DNA of 49,058 nucleotides from Phycisphaerae bacterium (GCA_016873335.1 VGXN01000007.1:1-49058); one strand, 5' to 3'. Shown: positions 39,739-49,054, numbered from the stretch's first letter. Made by a program: numbers and translations. Notes: generated from the letters alone by a model not told the origin.

Positions 39739-42700
39739 GGATCCCTTCGGGCGATCGGCGCAACCGGCGCGGCAGTGGACGGCAGCTCTGGCGCGGGGAG
39801 CAGAAGCGGCAGCGGCACGAGTGAGCCCTCTGGCTTGTCGAGCGTGCCGCGGACATCGATCTGGAAGATCTGGTTGGAAACGCCGCCGAGCAGATCGCTG
39901 ACGAGCGGAATGGTGCCCCTGTTCGCAAGCCGCAGTGCGATGGCACGCGTTTCCGTGTCGAGGCTGCCGCTCCCAACCAGAACCATGTTGCGTGAGGCGA
40001 GGTCGAAGCGTTCAAAGGTGACGGTGGACTGATCGATGGTGAAGTCAAAGTCGCCGCGTTCAATGACGGGATCGAGATTGATGCTTGCCTGACCGAGTTG
40101 CAGCAGCGCGATGGCGATCGGGAGTCGAGTCAACTCGGTGCGCTCGATGACGGCAGCCCCTCGTCCGCGCCGACCCGCCATGCTGTGTCGGTCGCCTTGC
40201 AGCGTCACGCGCGCATCGACTCGCCCAGGATCCGATGGTGCCGCACTTCCATCCCTTGGGTCCGTTGGCTGAACCCCCGCGAGCAACCCGACTGGTGCGC
40301 CTGACACGGCGCAGTCGGCGGACATGGAGTAGGGCGGAACGAGGCCAAACTGCCCTGTTGCCGAGAGGCTGCCGCTTCCGACCCGTCCCTCGCAGTCAAG
40401 CAACTCAAGCACGTCACTGCCCCGTTCGACGCGGAGTCGCATCGACACATCCTGAAGCGGACGACCTGCGAGCCGCAAGGATGTGTCGCTGACGATCGCC
40501 TCGAAGAGCGGCTTGCTGTTGCTGCCAGTGCGGCTTGTGAGGATTGCTGCCGCATCTGCCTTTGCGATGCCAGGGCCGACATCGAGCGCCGCGTTCCAGA
40601 CACGCAAGTCGACGCCGATGTCCGTGACCAACTCGCCAGCCTCGCGAAGAAGCGAGATGGATGCATCCGCACGCAGCAGATCGCGCACTCCGAAGCCATT
40701 GCGGGCAAGCAACTGCGCAAGATTCTCGGGGAGGACTCCAAACAAACCCTGCACAGGAGCCTGCGAAGTCACGAGCGCGGAGAACTCGCCCTCGACAGGC
40801 TGCCCCTTCGAATCGCTGTCGAACCACCCACCACCCTCGATCGACCCCCCGATGATTTCAGCAGAGAAGGGATGCAGCAGCAGTTTCCCGTCGCTTGCCG
40901 TGACTCGCAGTGGCTGCGGCAATCGCAGACTCGTCTCAAACTCCCCCTGACCAACGCTGAGGTCGGAGATGCGGACTTCGAGATCGAAGTCGCTGAATGA
41001 AATGCCTTGAGCGCCCGAGACGCTGACGAACGCGTCGTAGCGACCCTTGGGTGCCAGTTCCTTCAGCACGGCTCCGAATCCGTTGGCATCGACGCGGTCG
41101 GCGATCTCATGCAGCAGCGGTCCTTGCAGCATGCCATCCTGCACACGTGCCTCGAGGTCGATCGATGACAAGTCCGTGCCGACACTGCCCTCAATGCAGA
41201 TGCGGGTCGCGTAACCACCCGGCGGTCCCACAGTCAGATGGACCCCGTTGCAACTGAGATGCGTTCCCTCAACCGTCAGCGTGCCCGAATGGAAGCGTGT
41301 GAACACCTCGCCCTCCGACAACTGCACGAGCAGATCGTGCGGTTCGATGGTGACGGAACTGCGAAGCACACCATCGACTTCGCCCACGAGTCGCAGGTCG
41401 GCGTCGAATACGCCCCGTGGCGCGTAGCGCTTCCAAAGTGCATCGCTTTCGGACCGCTCACGGAATGGCAGCAGATTGACCGCGTACTCGGCGAGTTCGA
41501 TGTCGCGCAGGCGGACCTGCACCGATGTCCGCGCGTGCCCGAGGCCGATGACGCCCGCGGCGTGGATACTCCCGTTCTGACGGGATCCCCTGAAATCCTT
41601 GATTTCCATCGCTTCATCCGTGACTCGGAATGACCCCACACAATCCTCGAGCCCGAATCCAACGGGCCAAGTGATCCCGTCACTGGACAGGATCTCGCCC
41701 GCAGAAGTGATCGGATCAATGCTGCCCTGTGTCAGTTCGACCTGACAGTCGAGTTTCACGTTCCCATCGGCGTCGCCGTGCAATCCTCCGCGGATGTGCA
41801 GACGACCTGCAGGATTGATCTGCTGCACGATCAATCCGCCTTGCGCAAGCGTGAGCCCAGGCCAACCCACCACGAACTCATCAGGCTCTGGCGGGATCGC
41901 CGTGAACATCCGCGGATTGATCCGTTCATCGGGCAGTTCAAATCGGATCTCTGGGTCGAAGAGCAGCGTTCCATCCGCTGCGGTCCTGAGTCGGACGCCA
42001 CCACTGAAACTGCCGCTGCCCCCCGCAAGGGTGGTGAAGGGCACCTTGTCGCCGAAGTCAATACCGGTATCGGTGAGCAGGATCGTGCCGTCGTGGGCGC
42101 GTACCGGGTAGGGGAACTGTTCCGGCAGCAAATCCGCCTCGATCAGGTCGATTCTGCCGCTGATGGAGGGCGACCCGCTCGAACCCTGCGCCTGCTTCAC
42201 CGCGAGGTCGAGGCGGAGAAGCCCACCTGGCTTGAATGGCCCCTCTTGGATGATGCGGGTCAGGTCGCCCGCGCGCGCGGACAAGGTTGCGATCTCGGCA
42301 GGATCTGCGTTCGACGACTCTGAGAGTGCAGCGAGTGCGCGTTCCACCTGCACGAGTTCATCACGGGACGAGTCGACCTGCGTCGGATCGCGCACAAGTC
42401 CTGCGCGCTGCAGTGACAGGAAACCGCCGTACCAGAAGATACTTTCGAAGATTCTGCGCTCACTGTCGGGGAAGCTTTGGATGAGTGCGCCATCGATCGG
42501 CGCGCGATCGGACGTGATCTTCAGATCGACGCCAGGGTCCACGCCCAGGCCGCGGATGTCGCCGCTGATGCGGATGAGTGCGCCATCGGACCCAACGCCC
42601 TCGAGCGAATCGATGTGCGCATCGCGTCCAGTGATCCGAATCGTCGATTTGACCTGGGTGAGCGGATAGGGGAAATTCTCGAACGCGCCGCGACCGTCGA

Positions 42701-44084
42701 GGATGGTGAGCAGCGCCCGATGCTCTGTGTGGGCGGCGACGAGCGTGCCGTCTGGGGCAGTCGTGGGTGTGCCGCGCTGTGCAGACCACTCCGCCGTCGC
42801 GCGAAGTTCGCGAACCATAAATGACTTCAGAAACTCGGCAACGGCCTGCGGCACCTCGAGTGCGCTTGTCTCGCGCTGTGTGCCGAGTGCAAGTGCCGGG
42901 ACTTGCACGCTCGCGGCAAACGGTACGACCAGACGGACGCGTTCGAGCCAATCCGCACGGCGCTCCCAGTCGAAGTCATCCCACGGCACACAAGAAAGAT
43001 CCACCTCCAGTGAGGCAAAGAAGGGGAGCCGTGCCACCTTTCCGTCCGCGGAGTCGCTCAGCACATCGAAGTCGAGATCCTTCAAGGCCACGCGCTCGCC
43101 TTCGATCTCCAGTTTCCCGCTGCGCACAAAGACCTCAGGCTTGCCCTTTGCAGTGAAGATCTTCATGCCCTCATACCGAACCCACGAGCCGAACAGATTG
43201 GCGGGAAGTTTCGCGGAGAGACTGCGAACCTCAAGCGTTCCGCGCACGGGCGTGGTTGCGCTCGAAGAGAGCGTCGCTCGCACCACATCGCCCGCCGCCT
43301 CGGACGCCAACACCGCCGATCCAACTTGGCGCGGCATCATGAACGCCAAACGATCGGTGATCTTCAGCCCGGTTGCACTGAGGTCAAAGGCGAGCGACGA
43401 CTGCTCCCACCAACCACTGACACGAAGCTCACCCCCGCGCTCCTGCAGTTCAACTCGTGAGCGCGCAGCGTCCGACGAGTCGGGGACGAGGCTGGCCGAT
43501 GCGGTGAACTCGAATGGACTTCGAAGCGTGCCTCCGCGGAGCCGACCAGATGTCACTCGGACCTCATCGATGGAAGCGCGGTCCAAACGCAGCGCGTTTC
43601 CCTCGGCGGGACTCGCGAGTGATCGGCGCAGCGCCTGAAAGTTGTAGCCACCATCTGCGGTGGCGCGTTCCACCACTTGAATGTCGAGCTTCCCAACATG
43701 CAGCGAATGAATGTGCAGCGGGCCCCACAGCAACGTCCACGGTTCGAGTTCCACTTCCATGTCCTGCACCGTGATCAGATCACGCCCGACACCCTCCCAT
43801 CCGGGTACCCGAACAACGAGACCTTCCAGTCGTGCCTTTCCCCAGCCCTGCCACGCAAAACGGTCGATGGTCGCGTCGCCGCCGACAGTGCGTCCCACCT
43901 GTGCTGCCACAAGAGACCCGACCCACGACGGCGTCAGCGCGAGAACAACGGCGAGAACCAGCAGCGCGGCGGCGCCTGCGATCCCCACCCACAGCAGGCG
44001 CCGCGCTCCGCGGCACAGCGTCCGCCACGATTCGCTGAGCGAGTGCTGGTCGGCACCCTGAAATGAGAATCTGCTCGGCTGCAT
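39735..44084 (-). CDS. Giant AsmA-like inner-membrane-anchored protein
   Basis: A 1449-residue protein with one N-terminal span (about 31-50) and a very long periplasmic beta-rich body. Successive stretches such as Ile-His-Ser-Leu-His-Val-Gly-Lys-Leu-Asp-Ile (about 103-113), Gly-Glu-Phe-Ser-Ala-Leu-Val and the C-terminal Phe-Asp-Leu-Ala-Ser-Arg-Asn-Met-Val-Leu-Val-Gly-Ser-Gly-Ser-Leu-Asp match the rhythm of AsmA/YhdP/TamB proteins, which form hydrophobic grooves and are implicated in phospholipid movement to the outer membrane. A helical insertion occurs around 585-625. The start at 44084 follows from the span position; the upstream open frame runs antisense into the SDR gene. It is the first gene of a five-gene chain that includes PssA, consistent with lipid supply and transport. 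AsmA membership is by eye. Confidence 0.82.
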   Translation of the reverse strand: MQPSRFSFQGADQHSLSESWRTLCRGARRLLWVGIAGAAALLVLAVVLALTPSWVGSLVAAQVGRTVGGDATIDRFAWQGWGKARLEGLVVRVPGWEGVGRDLITVQDMEVELEPWTLLWGPLHIHSLHVGKLDIQVVERATADGGYNFQALRRSLASPAEGNALRLDRASIDEVRVTSGRLRGGTLRSPFEFTASASLVPDSSDAARSRVELQERGGELRVSGWWEQSSLAFDLSATGLKITDRLAFMMPRQVGSAVLASEAAGDVVRATLSSSATTPVRGTLEVRSLSAKLPANLFGSWVRYEGMKIFTAKGKPEVFVRSGKLEIEGERVALKDLDFDVLSDSADGKVARLPFFASLEVDLSCVPWDDFDWERRADWLERVRLVVPFAASVQVPALALGTQRETSALEVPQAVAEFLKSFMVRELRATAEWSAQRGTPTTAPDGTLVAAHTEHRALLTILDGRGAFENFPYPLTQVKSTIRITGRDAHIDSLEGVGSDGALIRISGDIRGLGVDPGVDLKITSDRAPIDGALIQSFPDSERRIFESIFWYGGFLSLQRAGLVRDPTQVDSSRDELVQVERALAALSESSNADPAEIATLSARAGDLTRIIQEGPFKPGGLLRLDLAVKQAQGSSGSPSISGRIDLIEADLLPEQFPYPVRAHDGTILLTDTGIDFGDKVPFTTLAGGSGSFSGGVRLRTAADGTLLFDPEIRFELPDERINPRMFTAIPPEPDEFVVGWPGLTLAQGGLIVQQINPAGRLHIRGGLHGDADGNVKLDCQVELTQGSIDPITSAGEILSSDGITWPVGFGLEDCVGSFRVTDEAMEIKDFRGSRQNGSIHAAGVIGLGHARTSVQVRLRDIELAEYAVNLLPFRERSESDALWKRYAPRGVFDADLRLVGEVDGVLRSSVTIEPHDLLVQLSEGEVFTRFHSGTLTVEGTHLSCNGVHLTVGPPGGYATRICIEGSVGTDLSSIDLEARVQDGMLQGPLLHEIADRVDANGFGAVLKELAPKGRYDAFVSVSGAQGISFSDFDLEVRISDLSVGQGEFETSLRLPQPLRVTASDGKLLLHPFSAEIIGGSIEGGGWFDSDSKGQPVEGEFSALVTSQAPVQGLFGVLPENLAQLLARNGFGVRDLLRADASISLLREAGELVTDIGVDLRVWNAALDVGPGIAKADAAAILTSRTGSNSKPLFEAIVSDTSLRLAGRPLQDVSMRLRVERGSDVLELLDCEGRVGSGSLSATGQFGLVPPYSMSADCAVSGAPVGLLAGVQPTDPRDGSAAPSDPGRVDARVTLQGDRHSMAGRRGRGAAVIERTELTRLPIAIALLQLGQASINLDPVIERGDFDFTIDQSTVTFERFDLASRNMVLVGSGSLDTETRAIALRLANRGTIPLVSDLLGGVSNQIFQIDVRGTLDKPEGSLVPLPLLLPAPELPSTAAPVAPIARRDP

Positions 44085-44144
44085 GCGGTGCGCGCGATGG
44101 TAGTACGCTCGTTGACGCGACCGGTCACGCCGAAGCTGCTCACC

Positions 44145-44906
44145 ATGCCAGAACAGAGACAACGAGCCATCATCACGGGCAGCGCGGCGCGGGTCGGGCG
44201 GGCGACTGCGGTGGAGTTCGCGCGGCGCGGGCTCGACATCACGCTCGCCGTTCGGGCGGACAACAGTGCAGCGCGCGAAAGTGCGGCGCTTTGCCGAGCG
44301 GCGGCGCGGGAGGCAGGGCAGGCGGAGCCTGAGGTGGCGATCGAGTGCGCGGAACTCGATGACCTTGCCGCCGTGCAGGCCATGGGCGAACGCCTCGCAG
44401 CGCGGAGTGCCGATGTGATCGTTCACTGCGCGAGCCGTTACGACCCGCAGGCGTTCGGCTCGATCACTCCCGAGCATGCGCTTTCACACATGCGGGTGAA
44501 CGCCCTCGCGCCGCTGCTGCTGACACAGGCAGTCGCACCGCAGCTGTCCCAGTCATCCATTCCATCGGGTGGCGCTGTGGTGTGCTTCAGCGACATGCAC
44601 GCGGCCGGCCGTCTCTACAGGAATCACGCGGCGTACTTCGCATCGAAGGGCGCGCTCGACGCGCTCATCGGTGCGCTCGCCGTGGAACTCGCCCCGCGCA
44701 TCCGAGTGAACGGCATCGCGCCCGGCGTCGTCGCATGGCCGGCAAACGCCGATCCTGCGATGACTGCGCGTTACATCGAGCGCACACCGCTCGGGCGGGC
44801 GGGCACGCCGGAAGAGGCCGCGCGCTGCGCGGCATGGCTCGCGCTCGAGGCGACATACCTCTGCGGCGAGATCATCCGCCTCGACGGGGGTCGGTGGCTG
44901 AAGTAG
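44145..44906 (+). CDS. Short-chain dehydrogenase, pteridine-reductase-like
   Basis: A 253-residue SDR. Numbering from ATG 44145: Thr-Gly-Ser-Ala-Ala-Arg-Val-Gly at 11-18, Arg16 standing where pteridine reductases (PTR1, FolM) have their conserved Arg; Asp150 in Phe-Ser-Asp-Met-His, matching the catalytic Asp of that subgroup instead of the usual SDR Ser; Tyr164-x3-Lys168; Asn-Gly-Ile-Ala-Pro-Gly; and the C-terminal Leu-Asp-Gly-Gly. These suggest NADPH-dependent reduction of dihydropterin or dihydrofolate. Starts at GTG 44088 or ATG 44097 are possible but leave no room for a promoter opposite the AsmA-like gene. Its 3' end overlaps the TPR gene by 35 bases. Substrate is inferred, not shown. 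Confidence 0.85.
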   Translation: MPEQRQRAIITGSAARVGRATAVEFARRGLDITLAVRADNSAARESAALCRAAAREAGQAEPEVAIECAELDDLAAVQAMGERLAARSADVIVHCASRYDPQAFGSITPEHALSHMRVNALAPLLLTQAVAPQLSQSSIPSGGAVVCFSDMHAAGRLYRNHAAYFASKGALDALIGALAVELAPRIRVNGIAPGVVAWPANADPAMTARYIERTPLGRAGTPEEAARCAAWLALEATYLCGEIIRLDGGRWLK

Positions 44907-45957
44907 GAAGTTGCGGGGGAACCCAACCGCGCTGCATCGCGACGCGCCGCCAGGATGCGGCTTGGATGGGATCGCCCGCGTCCTCCCAGCGCCGCGCTGC
45001 ATCGGCGGCGGCCTCTGCGGATGCGCACTGCTCTGCCCACTCGCCCCACGCGGCGGCTGCGGCAACGCGGTCGCCAAGCGACTCATGTGCGCTCGCGATC
45101 TCCCAGGCGAACGCCTCGCTCGCCCGCGACTTTGGCGGCAACGCGAGCAGCAATGTCAGCACATCGGCATGTCGTCCGAGCTTGCGAAGCGCCTTCGCTT
45201 CGGCAACCCGGAGCGGATCCGACAGCGGATCGAGCGTGCGCGCGCGCTGCGCCAGTTCGAGCGCGAGGGGCGCGTTCCCCGCTTGCAGTTCGAGCCCTGA
45301 AAGTCCGCTGAGTGGCCAGGGTGATTCAGGCGCCAAAGCTCTCGCTCGTTCGAGGCACACGCGTGCGCGCGCCACATCCCCCGATTGCAGCAGAACCTGT
45401 CCGAGATAGAGCGGATGCTGCGCGTTCGCCGGATCGGTGGAGTGCGCACGCTCGAAACATGCGATCGCTTCGTTGAGCATGCCCGCCTGCTGCGCAGCCA
45501 CGCCAGCGGCAGACTGGAAGCCTGCGTGCGTGGGCTGCAGCTGCGCGGCGCGCAGGTACGCCTGCGCCGCCGCCGCGCGCTCGGCGGACTGCAGCGCTGG
45601 ATGAACGGTCGCGAGCGAGCGGGCAAGATGCGTGCGTGCGAGGATCTCCTGCGCATCCGCATCGTCCGGCAGCGCCTCGGCAAGTCGGCGCGCAATGCGA
45701 AGCGCATCATCGAGCCGCGCCGAACGCAGCGATGCTTCGACCGCGTCGAGTGCAGCGCGGCGGGCGGCGGGATCCTCGGCGCGTGCGATCGGATCGTCCT
45801 GCTTGCTGCAGTGCGCGCCTGCGATCAGCATGCACAGCGCGGCACACCACGCCGCGCTCCACCGCACGAGGCGGATCCGCGACCGCCCTCGCGAAGTCCC
45901 CGCGCTGCCAGCGCCCTGACTGTTGCCGTGTTCCAATCTGTAGACTCGGGCCGTCAT
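44872..45957 (-). CDS. Secreted or membrane-anchored TPR-repeat protein
   Basis: Up to 361 residues. A hydrophobic segment (about 32-49, ending Gly-Ala-His-Cys) after Arg-rich residues looks like a signal or anchor. Residues about 65-300 contain a string of TPR-like helix pairs, with the typical Ala-x-x-Tyr-Leu-Arg-Ala-Ala-Gln-Leu-Gln-Pro pattern and repeated Ala-Leu-x-Pro turns. No catalytic motif is visible; TPR domains bind partner proteins. The farthest start, ATG 45957, shares the CATG tetranucleotide with the valS ATG on the other strand, which is unlikely for both; GTG 45867 just before the hydrophobic stretch is a good alternative. The 3' end overlaps the SDR gene. Confidence 0.75.
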   Translation of the reverse strand: MTARVYRLEHGNSQGAGSAGTSRGRSRIRLVRWSAAWCAALCMLIAGAHCSKQDDPIARAEDPAARRAALDAVEASLRSARLDDALRIARRLAEALPDDADAQEILARTHLARSLATVHPALQSAERAAAAQAYLRAAQLQPTHAGFQSAAGVAAQQAGMLNEAIACFERAHSTDPANAQHPLYLGQVLLQSGDVARARVCLERARALAPESPWPLSGLSGLELQAGNAPLALELAQRARTLDPLSDPLRVAEAKALRKLGRHADVLTLLLALPPKSRASEAFAWEIASAHESLGDRVAAAAAWGEWAEQCASAEAAADAARRWEDAGDPIQAASWRRVAMQRGWVPPQLPTSATDPRRGG

Positions 45958-48900
45958 GGGTGAGGTTCCGCTCGCGAAATCGTATGTTCCCGCGGAACAC
46001 GAGCCCGCGATCCTGCAGCGCTGGGCTGACGCGCGCTGCTTTCACGCGGAGCCAGACGCTGCGGGGGAACCCTACTCGATCTTCATCCCGCCGCCGAATG
46101 TGACCGCTGCGCTGCATCTCGGTCATGCGCTGAACAACACGCTGCAGGATGTGCTCGCGCGCACGGCGCGAATGCGCGGGCGCAATACGCTGTGGATGCC
46201 AGGGACCGACCATGCGGGCATCGCCACCCAAGCCGTGGTGGAACGCCGCCTGCAGATGCAAGGCAAACGCCGCACAGACTTCACACGCGAGGAGTTCGTG
46301 GCGAAGGTGCAGGCGTGGAAAGATGAATACGAATCGGTCATCCTCAGTCAGCTTCGCTCGATGGGCGCATCCTGCGACGAAGCGCGCACGCGCTTCACGA
46401 TGGACCCTGTCTGCACCGCAGCGGTGCGAGAGGCGTTCTTCCGGCTCTTCCAGGAGGGCTTGATTGAACGCGGCAAGCGTCTCGTGAACTGGGACCCAGC
46501 GACGCAGACGGCACTCTCCGACGACGAGGTCGAGATGGAGGAGGTCGACGGGTCATTCTGGTACCTGCGCTACCCGCTCGAGGATGGCTCGGGGCACATC
46601 ACCGTGGCGACCACGAGACCCGAGACCATGCTCGGTGACACCGCGGTTGCCGTTCATCCGCGTGATCCGCGCGCCGCCGCACTGCGCGGCAAACGCATCC
46701 GACTGCCGATTGTCGGACGCATCATTCCCATCGTCGAAGATGAGTACGTGGTGATGGCGGTCGCGCAGGGTGGCGACCCGGCCGATGTGAAGGCGCAGTT
46801 TGCGTCAGGTTTCCTGAAGGTCACGCCTGCCCACGATCCCAACGACTGGGAAATCGGGATGCGCCATCAGTTGCCTGCGATCAATGTGATGGCACCCGAC
46901 GGATCGATCAGTGATCGCCACGGCTGGAGTGATGTGTCGGACGAGGCGCGACCCTTGGTTGGTCTCAGCCGTGAGGAAGCGCGCGAGCGCATCGTGCAGC
47001 ACTTCCGGTCGGCCGGGCTCCTCGAGGGTGTTCGACCCTACCGCCACAGTATCGGGCACGCTTCGCGCAGTCATGTGCCCGTCGAGCCGTATCTCTCCGA
47101 CCAGTGGTTCGTGCGTGTCACCGATCCGCGTCTTGCGGGAAGCGCGCTCCGAGCCATGCGAGCGGATCAGCGGCAGTCGCCAGCGCCGTCGGCCGCACCT
47201 GCGCGGGCGGGGGACGGCGAACTCACCTTCTATCCCGCGCGCTACGCGCGAACGTTCGAGCAGTGGCATGTGGGCATCCGCGACTGGTGCATCTCGCGGC
47301 AACTGTGGTGGGGTCATCGAATCCCCGTGTGGTCGCGGATCTTCAGCGCCGATTCGCCGCCGCCGCCGCAGCCGTGGAGTGCGCGCGGCGCTGCGGAGAT
47401 GCGGCGCACGCTCGCCGATGGCGCCACCGAGGTGTTCGTGTGCCTCCCCGAGCGGCTCGACGGCGAGTTGGCGCCCGAGTTGGAACGTGCTGGATTCCGT
47501 CAGGATCCCGATGTGCTTGATACTTGGTTTTCGAGCGCGCTCTGGCCGCTCAGCACGCTCGGGTGGCCAGACCCTGCGCACTTCCAGATGCAGGGACTGC
47601 TCGATGCGTTCAACCCAAGTGCAGTGCTGTCGACGGCCCGCGAGATCATCACGCTGTGGGTCAGCCGCATGGTGATGTTCAATCGTCACTTTCTCGGCGG
47701 ACGTCTCCCGTTTCGCGACGTGTTCATCCACACCATCGTGCAGGATGGGTTCGGGCAGAAGATGTCCAAGTCGCTCGCCAATGGGGTCGACCCACGCGAC
47801 ATCATCGCGACGCACGGCGCGGATGCGATGCGTTTCGTTCTCGTGCAGATGTCGACGGGTACGCAGGACGTGCGGCTGCCTGTGGATGTGCTCTGCCCGC
47901 ACACGGGCAAGGCGTTCACACCGAAGACGGTGACGACCGCTTCGGGACATGTGGTTGCCGCGCCAACGCAGTCCTGCCCGACCGATCCATCGCGCGAGAT
48001 GGTGACGGCCTATGGCGTGGCGTCTGGGCTGGCGCAGCCGACCGATGCGATGCCGCTTGCGCGCAACACGTCGAGCCGTTTCGACATCGGCAGAAACTTC
48101 GCGACGAAAGTTTGGAACGCGTCCCGCTTCGCCCTCGCGCAGTGCGGCGATGGCAGCGACGGGAAGCACGCCGAGGCGGCGCAGGCAACGACGGTCGTGC
48201 CAACGCGCCTCATCGACCGCTGGATTCTGCACCGATTTGCACATCTGGTGCGGACAGTCGATGGCGCCATCGATGCGTACCAGTTCAATCCCGTCGCGGA
48301 GGCGCTGTACGACTTCATCTGGCGGGACTTCTGCGATTGGTATCTCGAGGGCATCAAGCCGACGGTCAAGAATGACGCGGCGCAGCAGGCGGTGCTCCGC
48401 GGCGTGCTCGATGGAACACTCCGTGTGCTGCATCCGGTGATGCCGTTCGTCACCGAGGCGCTCTGGCAACCAGTCGCAGGGGCGCGCGCTTCCCATGTGG
48501 GGGCGCTCGACTTGCCGCCATCGCCGCTTGCGGCAACGGCGCGGTGGCCGCGCTGTGGAGATGCGCTCACCGATGAGCGCGCCGCGCGCGAGTTCGCGCG
48601 TGTGCAGTCGCTCGTGGAGGCGATCCGAAACCTCCGAGGCGAACGCAAGGTGCTCGATCGGCGCCGCATCAACCTGCATGTCACGCCGGCGATCGCGGCG
48701 CTCATCGCACAGGCGGGCGGTACGGTCGAAACGCTCGCGGGAATCGGCAGCGTGGAACCTTCGGCGCAGACACGACCCGCCGATGCGGTGGCATTCCCCT
48801 TTGAAGGGGAGGAACTGCTGCTTTCGTCGCTCGTGGACAGCGTGGATGTCGGCAGCGAACGAACGCGGCTCGAGCAGGTGGTGCGCGACCGACAGCGCGC

Positions 48901-49054
48901 GATCGCAGGGTTTGAGGGGAAGCTTTCCAACGCCGGTTACCTCGCGAAGGCCAAGCCAGAGGTTGTCGATCAGACGCGGCGCATGCTTGCGGAGGCGCAG
49001 GCAGACCTGCTCGCGGCGCAGCGTGCGCTCGATGCAGTGATGACGAGAGCCTGA
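45956..49054 (+). CDS. valS: Valyl-tRNA synthetase
   Basis: A complete class I ValRS of 1032 residues that charges tRNA-Val. The HIGH motif is His-Leu-Gly-His (54-57) after Pro-Pro-Pro-Asn-Val-Thr, the CP1 editing domain spans about 170-400 (Thr-Thr-Arg-Pro-Glu-Thr-Met-Leu-Gly-Asp-Thr-Ala-Val at about 219-231), and Lys-Met-Ser-Lys-Ser is at 602-606. The anticodon-binding domain follows, and the C-terminal coiled-coil arm (about 960-1030) ends the protein. About 60 extra residues (644-704) with Cys-Pro-His-Thr-Gly and Ser-Cys-Pro-Thr-Asp lie between the catalytic core and the anticodon-binding domain, and a small Pro/Ala/Gln-rich insert lies at about 402-420. It stands divergent to the TPR gene; no Shine-Dalgarno precedes the ATG. 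Confidence 0.98.
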   Translation: MGEVPLAKSYVPAEHEPAILQRWADARCFHAEPDAAGEPYSIFIPPPNVTAALHLGHALNNTLQDVLARTARMRGRNTLWMPGTDHAGIATQAVVERRLQMQGKRRTDFTREEFVAKVQAWKDEYESVILSQLRSMGASCDEARTRFTMDPVCTAAVREAFFRLFQEGLIERGKRLVNWDPATQTALSDDEVEMEEVDGSFWYLRYPLEDGSGHITVATTRPETMLGDTAVAVHPRDPRAAALRGKRIRLPIVGRIIPIVEDEYVVMAVAQGGDPADVKAQFASGFLKVTPAHDPNDWEIGMRHQLPAINVMAPDGSISDRHGWSDVSDEARPLVGLSREEARERIVQHFRSAGLLEGVRPYRHSIGHASRSHVPVEPYLSDQWFVRVTDPRLAGSALRAMRADQRQSPAPSAAPARAGDGELTFYPARYARTFEQWHVGIRDWCISRQLWWGHRIPVWSRIFSADSPPPPQPWSARGAAEMRRTLADGATEVFVCLPERLDGELAPELERAGFRQDPDVLDTWFSSALWPLSTLGWPDPAHFQMQGLLDAFNPSAVLSTAREIITLWVSRMVMFNRHFLGGRLPFRDVFIHTIVQDGFGQKMSKSLANGVDPRDIIATHGADAMRFVLVQMSTGTQDVRLPVDVLCPHTGKAFTPKTVTTASGHVVAAPTQSCPTDPSREMVTAYGVASGLAQPTDAMPLARNTSSRFDIGRNFATKVWNASRFALAQCGDGSDGKHAEAAQATTVVPTRLIDRWILHRFAHLVRTVDGAIDAYQFNPVAEALYDFIWRDFCDWYLEGIKPTVKNDAAQQAVLRGVLDGTLRVLHPVMPFVTEALWQPVAGARASHVGALDLPPSPLAATARWPRCGDALTDERAAREFARVQSLVEAIRNLRGERKVLDRRRINLHVTPAIAALIAQAGGTVETLAGIGSVEPSAQTRPADAVAFPFEGEELLLSSLVDSVDVGSERTRLEQVVRDRQRAIAGFEGKLSNAGYLAKAKPEVVDQTRRMLAEAQADLLAAQRALDAVMTRA

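Noticed and set aside
46805..48679. Minus-strand open frame of 624 codons
   Set aside because: Antisense to valS; Arg/His-rich composition and no recognisable domain.
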